DNA of 14,592 bases, from NCBI GenBank assembly GCA_964564845.1, contig CAZMCN010000045.1, positions 1 through 14,592 of the forward strand. The letters run 5' to 3'. Source of the DNA: CAYXPG01 sp964564845 (lineage in GTDB: Bacteria; Planctomycetota; Phycisphaerae; Sedimentisphaerales; Anaerobacaceae). This document shows, piece by piece, positions 7,596 to 13,609 of the stretch. Numbering within the stretch: position 1 is the first letter of the stretch; each line of letters starts with the position of its first letter. The notes beneath the pieces were generated by a model. It saw only the letters and a list, made by a program, of their open reading frames with translations. It did no database searches and was not told the DNA's origin. Both the position numbers and the translations under genes were made by a program.

Positions 7596-8366
7596 TTGCA
7601 AAACAGCAGTGAAGAAAAACTGGAAAAGACCGCCCGGCGTCTTGGGCTTTCGCTTGGACAGATGCCCCGGCACATCGCCATTATTATGGACGGCAACGGC
7701 CGATGGGCACAAAAGAAAGGCCTGTCCCGAATTAAAGGACACCACGAGGGCGGAAAAACCGTTGAGAAAATAGCTCGATGCTGCGTTGACCTCGGTATCG
7801 AATCGCTGACTCTGTATGCCTTTAGCATAGAGAACTGGAAAAGACCCGCCGCAGAAGTCGATGCCCTTATGTATCTCTACGCCCGATACCTCAAAGCTAT
7901 TCGTCCAACGCTTATGAAAAATAATGTAAGGCTTCTTCATCTCGGCCGACTGACCAAATTGCCCGATTCGGTAAAAAAAGAGCTTGCAGAGACCGTTGAG
8001 CTGACCGCCAAAAATACCGGAATGCGCCTTGCTTTGGCGCTGAACTACAGCGGCAGGGCCGAAATCGTCGATGCCGTCAAAAAAATCGCCCGAAAATACA
8101 AGAACGGCAGACTCAGTCTCAAAGAAGTCGATGAACAGTGCATCAGTGGTCATCTGTACGTCCCCGGCCTTGCAGAACCGGACCTCTTGATACGCACCGC
8201 AAATGAAAAAAGAGTAAGCAACTTTTTGCTCTGGCAAATTTCGTATAGTGAATTCTATATTACAAAAACCCTCTGGCCGGATTTTAGCAAAGAGGATTTG
8301 GAAGAAGCGATTCTGGCGTATGCAAAACGTGAGCGTCGGTTCGGTGATATAAAAAGCACATCCTGA
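7596..8366 (+). CDS. uppS: Undecaprenyl diphosphate synthase (cis-prenyltransferase)
   Basis: UppS extends farnesyl diphosphate with isopentenyl diphosphate to make the C55 lipid carrier precursor for cell-wall synthesis. The protein has 256 aa when started at TTG 7596. A shorter form from ATG 7662 would begin right at M-P-R-H-I-A. I prefer the TTG because the encoded E-E-K-L-E-K-T-A-R-R-L-G-L segment looks like a real N-terminal helix. Family motifs are H26-I-A-I-I-M-D32-G-N-G-R-W-A (catalytic Asp32), G-H-H-E-G-G (48-53), Y-A-F-S-I-E-N-W-K-R-P (74-84), N-Y-S-G-R (150-154) and the C-terminal substrate loop. That loop reads R-T-A-N-E-K-R-V-S-N-F (200-210), where most relatives have R-T-S-G-E-x-R. 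The gene sits between purA and cdsA, so two envelope-lipid enzymes are adjacent. Confidence 0.96.
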   Translation: MQNSSEEKLEKTARRLGLSLGQMPRHIAIIMDGNGRWAQKKGLSRIKGHHEGGKTVEKIARCCVDLGIESLTLYAFSIENWKRPAAEVDALMYLYARYLKAIRPTLMKNNVRLLHLGRLTKLPDSVKKELAETVELTAKNTGMRLALALNYSGRAEIVDAVKKIARKYKNGRLSLKEVDEQCISGHLYVPGLAEPDLLIRTANEKRVSNFLLWQISYSEFYITKTLWPDFSKEDLEEAILAYAKRERRFGDIKSTS

Positions 8367-8371
8367 AAAAG

Positions 8372-8385
8372 ATACGAAATACGGC
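8372..8385 (+). repeat. Heptad repeat (two units) before cdsA
   Basis: ATACGAA (8372-8378) is followed by ATACGGC (8379-8385), between the uppS stop and the cdsA ATG at 8391. It is the same ATACGAR family as before ybeY and recO. The cdsA start has no clear Shine-Dalgarno. Confidence 0.65.
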
Positions 8386-8390
8386 ACATT

Positions 8391-9248
8391 ATGCTCAAGC
8401 ACAGATTGATTTTGGGTACATCGATGACGGTTTTTTTTGTAGTCGTTGTCATTTTTGGCGGCTGGCTCGACGGCTCTTTGACCGCCTCAGCCGACGATGA
8501 TAAACCTATACAAGGGACAATTCTCTGTATCTTTATCGCCGCCTTAATCTTTCCGACTCAGTTTGAATTGTCCAAACTTGCCGCTGCAAATGGCCTGAAG
8601 ATTTTTACGCCGGTTTCAATCACTGCTTCAATTTTATTTGCAACCACCTGGTACTGGCCGCAGCTTCTTGAAATTGAAGCCGCAAGTTATCTGCTTTTTC
8701 TTTCGGCCTTTACGCTGCTGGGATTGTTATTATACCAATATACCCGCTATGGAACTTTGGCCGTATTAGCCAACTGCGGTGCAAATTATTTTTCCGTCAT
8801 TTATCTCGGCCTTTTCAGCGCCTTTGTCCTTGCTGTGAGGATTGACTTTGGCCCGTGGGCTTTACTTATGTTTGTATTTGTGGTAAAGTCCGCTGATATA
8901 GGGGCTTATACAATTGGCAGTTTCCTGGGCAAACATAAATTTTCTCCAAAAATCAGTCCCGGCAAGAGCTGGGAAGGTATGGCCGGCGCCGTTGCAACCG
9001 CGGTGATAGTTGCAGTTTCTTTTGCGGTAAGTTGTGATATAATGAGTTGGCCGGCGGCGGTATTTTTCGGCTGCTGCTTCGCCTTTATAGGCCAGTTCGG
9101 CGACCTGGCCGAATCTATGCTGAAACGGGACGCACAGCAGAAGGATTCGGCAAACACTGTCCCGGGCTTCGGCGGAATACTGGATGTCATTGATTCGCCT
9201 TTGATAGCTGCACCGTTTGCATATTTATTTTTTGTGTGTTGTATATAA
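8391..9248 (+). CDS. cdsA: Phosphatidate cytidylyltransferase (CDP-diglyceride synthase)
   Basis: CdsA condenses CTP with phosphatidic acid to give CDP-diacylglycerol, the precursor of phosphatidylglycerol and other phospholipids. This 285-aa protein is strongly hydrophobic, with about eight membrane segments. The conserved C-terminal half includes K-S-A-D-I-G-A-Y (166-173), K-x-S-P-G-K-S-W-E-G (187-196) and the family signature S-M-L-K-R (242-246), K-D (251-252), P-G-F-G-G-I-L-D-V-I-D-S (258-269). The Lys-Asp pair and D265/D268 metal ligands are intact. The signature normally reads G-H-G-G-x-L-D-R-x-D, and here His is Phe and Arg is Val. I recall similar forms in planctomycetes. The gene starts 24 bases after uppS and is followed 9 bases later by phoH. 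Its product feeds the pathway that ends with PgpA, encoded earlier in the window. Confidence 0.95.
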   Translation: MLKHRLILGTSMTVFFVVVVIFGGWLDGSLTASADDDKPIQGTILCIFIAALIFPTQFELSKLAAANGLKIFTPVSITASILFATTWYWPQLLEIEAASYLLFLSAFTLLGLLLYQYTRYGTLAVLANCGANYFSVIYLGLFSAFVLAVRIDFGPWALLMFVFVVKSADIGAYTIGSFLGKHKFSPKISPGKSWEGMAGAVATAVIVAVSFAVSCDIMSWPAAVFFGCCFAFIGQFGDLAESMLKRDAQQKDSANTVPGFGGILDVIDSPLIAAPFAYLFFVCCI

Positions 9249-9257
9249 AGGAAAATT

Positions 9258-10196
9258 TTGGAAGTTACCATACAATTAGATTCGGTCCAAAAACAGCTTG
9301 AGCTCTTTGGCCCTGCCGACAGCCACCTTCGCCTTTTGCGTAGGTCTCTTGGCGTGAGAATTACCGCCAGAAAATCCGACCTGGTAATTTCCGGTAAAGA
9401 AAATGATGTAAACAGAACAGTTGAAATTATCGACAAAATGCAGGAGCATTTAATCAGACACGGCTCACTCGGCACCACAAAGGTCAAGGCCTTTCTTGCC
9501 CAAAAGGATTCGGCCCCGGCCGCAGGCCCCAGTGAGGCCATCGCGGTCTATTCACACAAAAAGGTTATCGAGCCGTCCACCACCGGACAGTTAAAGTACG
9601 TCGAAACGATGCTCGCCAACGACCTTACATTTTGCATAGGCCCTGCGGGGACGGGGAAAACTTACCTCGCTGTTGCAATTGCGGTATCAATGCTCAAGAA
9701 AAAACAAATCAGGAGAATTGTCCTTGCACGGCCGGCTGTCGAAGCCGGCGAAAAACTCGGCTTTCTGCCGGGTGATATACAGGCAAAGGTAAATCCATAT
9801 CTTCGCCCTCTCTTTGACGCTTTGGAAGATATGATGGATTTTACGCAGATGAAAAAATTTATGGAGCTGGATATTATCGAAATCATTCCGCTTGCCTTTA
9901 TGCGAGGCAGAACGCTGAACGAAGCGGTCATTATTTGCGATGAGGCCCAGAACACATCGCCTCTGCAGATGTTAATGGTCCTGACCAGACTGGGGCACGG
10001 CTCAAAAATGATAATAACAGGTGATATAACCCAAATTGACCTTGAGAGCAGCCAAAAAAGCGGAATGGTCGAAGCAATTGAGCTGCTCAAACGAATTAAA
10101 GGTATCGGTACCGTAGGACTGACCCAGAAAGACATTGTTCGGCACCGGCTGGTCCAGAACATCGTGCGGGCTTACAAAAAGAAAAGTAAAAAGTAA
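9258..10196 (+). CDS. phoH: PhoH-like ATPase
   Basis: This 312-aa cytoplasmic P-loop ATPase is of the PhoH family. An N-terminal KH-like nucleic-acid-binding region (about 1-70) precedes the ATPase domain. Motifs are T-G-Q-L-K-Y (109-114), Walker A G-P-A-G-T-G-K-T (128-135), A-R-P-A-V-E-A-G-E-K-L-G-F-L-P-G (157-172), P-L-A-F-M-R-G-R-T-L (211-220) and Walker B I-I-C-D-E-A-Q-N (225-232), followed by I-T-G-D-I-T-Q-I-D. The family is tied to RNA metabolism and is commonly found next to ybeY. Here only pgpH lies between them. The start is a TTG at 9258, five bases after AAGGA, which overlaps the end of cdsA's stop region. Length and motifs are normal, so I expect a functional protein. Confidence 0.96.
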   Translation: MEVTIQLDSVQKQLELFGPADSHLRLLRRSLGVRITARKSDLVISGKENDVNRTVEIIDKMQEHLIRHGSLGTTKVKAFLAQKDSAPAAGPSEAIAVYSHKKVIEPSTTGQLKYVETMLANDLTFCIGPAGTGKTYLAVAIAVSMLKKKQIRRIVLARPAVEAGEKLGFLPGDIQAKVNPYLRPLFDALEDMMDFTQMKKFMELDIIEIIPLAFMRGRTLNEAVIICDEAQNTSPLQMLMVLTRLGHGSKMIITGDITQIDLESSQKSGMVEAIELLKRIKGIGTVGLTQKDIVRHRLVQNIVRAYKKKSKK

Positions 10197-10228
10197 AGAA
10201 AAGGGTTTTTTTATAGCAGAGTCATTAT

Positions 10229-11737
10229 ATGCGCCTTTTTAAGAAAACAAGTCCAAGGCGAAGCAGGCTGCGTAAGGATAAAACCGCCGAGCGCTTTTTG
10301 CAGATAAGCCGGCTTGCCGACAAATCAATTATCATATCGCTGCTGATATGGGTGTTTTTCGTTGTTCTGAGCATCCCTATTATTTCATTCGAACTAATCC
10401 AGCAGGCCGGTGCTTATCATCAGGTGATTCCAAAAACCGTCATTGTGGTATTGGTTTCTTTTGCCGCAATTTTCTATATTTATCGCTATCAGCAGCGAAT
10501 AATAAAAAACCATACAAGGGCCCTTGTTCTGGCCGGGTTATTTGTCCTTTTATTAGCCGCTGCCAAACTCGGTGCCCTGCTGACAGAGCACGACTTCTGG
10601 GCTACGGGGACCGCAGTAACGATGGCAATAGTTTTGACAATCGCTTATGACCAGCGTTTTGCCATAGGAATGAGTCTTTTTTATTGTTTACTTGCCTGTT
10701 TTGCCGTCGGGTCGGTAGCTGACATCAATCTGTTTTTAGTCGTGGCCGCAGGAGTAATCACCTGCTGTTTTTCACTAAGAGAGATTCGCACACGAATGAA
10801 ACTGCTTGAAGTCAGCGCTCTCTCTGCCACAATAGTATTAATAACAGCGGTTTCTTTGGGTTTTTTAGCTGAAAAAACTCCTGCGGATATTTTCAGAAGA
10901 GCCGGCTGGCACGCCCTTGCCACCTTCATCGTCGGGCTGCTGATTCAAAGTCTGTTGCCGCTCATCGAAAAAATCTTTCGCATAGCCACAAGTATGACGC
11001 TTCTTGACTTTAGCGATGCCAATCAGCCGCTGTTGAAAAAACTTGCAATGGAAGCTCCCGGCACTTTCAGCCACAGTTTGTTGGTCGGTTCTATTGCCGA
11101 GACCGCCGCCGAGGCAATCGGCCGAAACGGGCTTCTCTGCAGGGTCGGTGCCTATTACCACGATATCGGCAAAATCAATAAGCCAACCTATTTCGCCGAA
11201 AATGAAATAGGCCCGACAAGCAGGCACAAGGAGCTAAAGCCGGCAATGAGTCAGCTGATAATCGTAGGCCATGTAAAAGACGGCATAGAGATGGCCAAGG
11301 AATACGGCCTGCCGGCTGTCCTCCGGCAGTTCATCGATACGCATCACGGCACAACACTGATAGAATATTTCTACAACGAGGCCAAAAAGCAGCAGGATGA
11401 AAAGCAGTCCGAACTTTCTGAAAGTGAATTCAGGTATGCAGGGCCCAAGCCGCGAACAAAAGAAGCAGCTATTGTAATGTTGGCCGATGCCGTCGAAAGC
11501 TCTTTGAGGTCCATGACTGACCTGACACCGACAAGGATAGAAGCGGTAGTCCACAATATGGCAATGAAACGTCTGCAGGACGGACAGTTTGACGAGTGCG
11601 ACCTGTCGCTGCGTGAACTAAGTCAGATAGAGGCAAGTATGTCCAAAACCCTTGCCGCCCATTATCACGGCAGGGTCGCATACCCTGCACCGCCTGACGC
11701 ACCACAGGAGGAATCAGCAGATAATAACAGTGTATAA
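10229..11737 (+). CDS. pgpH: PgpH-like 7TM HD-domain phosphodiesterase, short form lacking the extracellular domain
   Basis: This 502-aa membrane protein has a basic N-terminus and a first helix at about 33-55. Seven further membrane segments fall between about 68 and 246, followed by a cytoplasmic HD domain (about 275-475). Metal ligands are visible as H282 (F-S-H-S-L), H311-D312 (H-D-I-G-K), H347, H372-H373 (T-H-H-G-T) and D420 (L-A-D-A-V-E). This is the HDIG set of PgpH, which hydrolyses c-di-AMP in Firmicutes. The canonical protein is roughly 700 residues and has a large extracellular 7TMR-HDED domain between the first and second helices. Here only about a dozen residues separate them, so the external sensor module is absent. 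A stretch at about 386-408 in the HD domain, rich in Lys, Gln, Glu and Ser, is longer than usual. The gene order phoH-pgpH-ybeY supports the assignment. No strong ribosome site is seen. Confidence 0.92.
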   Translation: MRLFKKTSPRRSRLRKDKTAERFLQISRLADKSIIISLLIWVFFVVLSIPIISFELIQQAGAYHQVIPKTVIVVLVSFAAIFYIYRYQQRIIKNHTRALVLAGLFVLLLAAAKLGALLTEHDFWATGTAVTMAIVLTIAYDQRFAIGMSLFYCLLACFAVGSVADINLFLVVAAGVITCCFSLREIRTRMKLLEVSALSATIVLITAVSLGFLAEKTPADIFRRAGWHALATFIVGLLIQSLLPLIEKIFRIATSMTLLDFSDANQPLLKKLAMEAPGTFSHSLLVGSIAETAAEAIGRNGLLCRVGAYYHDIGKINKPTYFAENEIGPTSRHKELKPAMSQLIIVGHVKDGIEMAKEYGLPAVLRQFIDTHHGTTLIEYFYNEAKKQQDEKQSELSESEFRYAGPKPRTKEAAIVMLADAVESSLRSMTDLTPTRIEAVVHNMAMKRLQDGQFDECDLSLRELSQIEASMSKTLAAHYHGRVAYPAPPDAPQEESADNNSV

Positions 11738-11747
11738 CACCTGTGCC

Positions 11748-11761
11748 ATACGAAATACGAG
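11748..11761 (+). repeat. Heptad repeat (two units) abutting the ybeY start codon
   Basis: ATACGAA (11748-11754) and ATACGAG (11755-11761) run directly into the ATG of ybeY at 11762. They occupy the position where a Shine-Dalgarno would be expected, and none is present. Confidence 0.7.
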
Positions 11762-12238
11762 ATGACTGATATAGTTATTCATATCACCAAAAACTTCAAT
11801 GATATAGATATTAACCTCTCCAGGCTCAAAAAACTGGTAAGAGTGGTCTGCAGGCGCTTTGCCCCGGACAGGATAAAAAACACAGGATACGAGATTGGGA
11901 TAGCGATAGTCGGCAATAAACAAATCCGAAGATTGAACAAGCAATTTGGCAAACAAAGCCGTTCCACTGATTGTTTGAGTTTTGACCTCTCGGATAGTGA
12001 GGCAAACTCGCCGAAGTCGTTCGAATTGGTGGTAAACGCTGAAAAAGCCGTCAAAGAAGCGAAACTGCGAGGCCATTCAGCCCAGGCCGAACTTGCCCTT
12101 TACATAATCCACGCCCTGCTGCACAATCTTGGCTTTGACGACTCGACGCAGGTGAAGGCAAAAAAAATGCACGATACCGAAGATGAAATTTTACAACAAT
12201 TCGGCTTCGGTTTGATATATAATAGTAGTTCATCATAG
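11762..12238 (+). CDS. ybeY: YbeY endoribonuclease / rRNA maturation factor, variant zinc site
   Basis: YbeY is a single-domain metallo-endoribonuclease involved in 16S rRNA 3'-end maturation and ribosome quality control. This 158-aa protein has usual length. It shows the L-N-x-x-F region (58-62), the S-T-D-C-L-S-F-D-L motif (68-76) and the catalytic helix I-I-H117-A-L-L-H121-N-L-G-F-D-D127, followed by M136 and the conserved E-D-E-I-L. The family zinc motif is H-x3-H-x5-H. Here the third ligand is Asp127. A conserved Arg that usually follows the aromatic residue near the L-N motif (E. coli W-R) is Gly63. The fold and context are clear (phoH-pgpH-ybeY), but the two substitutions make activity less certain. 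Asp can ligate zinc, and relatives in this phylum may share the change. The ATG is directly preceded by heptad repeats and no ribosome site is visible. Confidence 0.9.
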   Translation: MTDIVIHITKNFNDIDINLSRLKKLVRVVCRRFAPDRIKNTGYEIGIAIVGNKQIRRLNKQFGKQSRSTDCLSFDLSDSEANSPKSFELVVNAEKAVKEAKLRGHSAQAELALYIIHALLHNLGFDDSTQVKAKKMHDTEDEILQQFGFGLIYNSSSS

Positions 12239-12262
12239 TTACAAGCTGCTGACTGATATTAT

Positions 12263-12276
12263 GAACTGCGAACTGA
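12263..12276 (+). repeat. Heptad repeat (two units) before the CorC-family gene
   Basis: GAACTGC (12263-12269) is followed by GAACTGA (12270-12276) in the 53-base spacer after ybeY. CTGACTGA also occurs twice nearby (12249-12256 and 12273-12280). Unlike the other spacers, a Shine-Dalgarno (AAGGA, 12281-12285) lies between the repeat and the start codon. Confidence 0.5.
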
Positions 12277-12291
12277 CTGAAAGGATATTAA

Positions 12292-13575
12292 GTGAGTGAT
12301 ACTGGATGGGCGGTGCTGCTGATTTGCCTTCTCACGGGCGGCACATTGTTCTTTTCCGTCAATGCTATCGCTCTGCGAATATTTTCATGGGCCAAATTGC
12401 TGGACCTCTTCAAAGCAGTCAACACCGAAGAGCATGCAGAGGAACTGGTAGAAAACGCTGAAAGGCTTGTTCTGGCCTGCTCGTTATACCGGCTAATCTT
12501 AAATATCTGTATATTGCTGCTGCTGCTGGCTGTTTTCGCCGCCGGCCGGCCGGGAAATCTGACAGTCGCCGATTATCTGCTGAGCTTCATTATCGCAATG
12601 GCAATCTTTCTGCTGTTTTCTCTGGCAATCCCTCACGCCTGGGCAAAATACGCAGGCGAAAAAATCCTCAGCCGAACATATAAGCCGCTTATGTTTCTGG
12701 CAGGTCTGCTCTGGCCGGCACTTTACTTTCTAAAGTTTACCGATGTTTTCGTCCGCAGACTCGCCGGTGTAACAAAAACAACTCTCGAAGAAGACAGAGA
12801 AGAAAGGCAGGAAGAATTCTTAACCGACCTTGAGCAGCAAAAAATGGAAGGAGTCGTCGATGAAGAAGAGCAGGAGATGATTGAAAACGTTCTGGAATTA
12901 ACTGACACCACCGCCGATGAAATTATGACGCCGCGTACTGATATTGTGGCCGTTGAGGTAAATTCCGATTTGCAGACGGTACTGGAGACTATCAATAACG
13001 CCGGCCATACCCGCGTCCCGGTCTACGAAGAAAATATAGACAACATAATCGGGCTGGTCTATGCCAAGGACCTGTTGGGCGAAATCGGAAAAGACCCTGC
13101 TGATTTCAAACTGCGCGGCAAAATGCGTAACGCCTACTTTGTACCGGAGACAAAACATCTGAGGTCTCTGCTGCACGAGTTCCAGAATCAAAAGCTGCAC
13201 ATAGCGGTGGTGCTCGACGAATACGGCGGGACGGCGGGGATCGTTACGCTCGAGGATATCCTCGAAGAGCTTGTCGGTGAAATAACCGACGAGTACGAAG
13301 AGACCCCGCCGGAACCTGTAAGGCAGATAGATGAAAATACTGTCGAGGTTGACGCCAGAACATATATAGACGACCTCAACGACCGGTTCGAACTGAATCT
13401 GCCCGAAGACGAAGACTACGACACCATCGGCGGATTTGTCTTCTCGCACTTAGGCTATGTCCCAAAAGCCGGCGTCGGATTTGATTACGAAAACCTTAAA
13501 TTTACTATTACATCAGCCGAGCCCAGAAGAATAAAACGTATCAAACTCCGGAAAAGCGTGAAGCGTGAAGCGTGA
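12292..13575 (+). CDS. CNNM/CBS-domain transporter-like protein (HlyC/CorC family)
   Basis: This 427-aa membrane protein has the CNNM (DUF21) layout, linked in the family to Mg2+/Co2+ transport. Four hydrophobic segments lie in residues 5-30, 58-83, 93-115 and 130-150, followed by an acidic amphipathic linker (about 163-200). Two CBS domains (about 207-262 and 275-330) follow. The second ends in the hallmark V-V-L-D-E-Y-G-G-T-A-G-I-V-T-L-E-D-I-L-E, and a C-terminal CorC_HlyC domain (about 345-420) comes after it. M-T-P-R-T-D-I (212-218) is the typical first CBS opening. The GTG start has AAGGA six bases upstream. The last residues, K-S-V-K-R-E-A, and the stop codon are encoded by a 7-base tandem repeat at 13555-13580, so the tail is probably not under selection. 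It lies between ybeY and recO, where Firmicutes often have dgkA, cdd and era. Confidence 0.93.
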   Translation: MSDTGWAVLLICLLTGGTLFFSVNAIALRIFSWAKLLDLFKAVNTEEHAEELVENAERLVLACSLYRLILNICILLLLLAVFAAGRPGNLTVADYLLSFIIAMAIFLLFSLAIPHAWAKYAGEKILSRTYKPLMFLAGLLWPALYFLKFTDVFVRRLAGVTKTTLEEDREERQEEFLTDLEQQKMEGVVDEEEQEMIENVLELTDTTADEIMTPRTDIVAVEVNSDLQTVLETINNAGHTRVPVYEENIDNIIGLVYAKDLLGEIGKDPADFKLRGKMRNAYFVPETKHLRSLLHEFQNQKLHIAVVLDEYGGTAGIVTLEDILEELVGEITDEYEETPPEPVRQIDENTVEVDARTYIDDLNDRFELNLPEDEDYDTIGGFVFSHLGYVPKAGVGFDYENLKFTITSAEPRRIKRIKLRKSVKREA

Positions 13576-13580
13576 AGCGT
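13555..13580 (+). repeat. AGCGTGA heptad tandem repeat at the end of the CorC gene
   Basis: There are three perfect AGCGTGA copies (13555-13561, 13562-13568, 13569-13575) plus AGCGT (13576-13580). The repeat encodes the last residues of the CorC-family protein and supplies its TGA stop. It runs into the palindrome and ATACGAA repeats that lead to recO. Confidence 0.85.
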
Positions 13581-13606
13581 ATCTCGAACGAGATACGAAA
13601 TACGAA
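13578..13606 (+). repeat. Palindrome plus ATACGAA heptads before recO
   Basis: CGTATCTCG (13578-13586) and CGAGATACG (13589-13597) form a perfect 9-bp inverted repeat around AA. They overlap two ATACGAA units (13593-13599 and 13600-13606), and three bases later recO starts at 13610. The whole spacer between the CorC-family stop and recO is thus repeat-derived. Whether the palindrome folds, or is an accident of oppositely oriented heptads, cannot be told from sequence. Confidence 0.75.
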
Positions 13607-13609
13607 ATT

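Noticed and set aside
7560..8402. 280-aa open frame on the minus strand across uppS
   Set aside because: It is the antisense of a clear UppS gene with all family motifs on +. It is Phe/Cys-rich and shows no recognisable domain.
8906..9541. 211-aa minus-strand frame over cdsA and phoH
   Set aside because: It covers parts of two well-supported + genes and their junction. Its Ser-rich translation is typical of an antisense shadow.
12898..13449. 183-aa minus-strand frame over the CBS domains
   Set aside because: It lies entirely within a strongly supported + gene, with no motif of its own.
13565..13609. N-terminal extension of RecO from GTG 13565
   Set aside because: The extra 15 residues are encoded wholly by repeats and overlap the upstream gene. 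The RecO fold begins right after ATG 13610.
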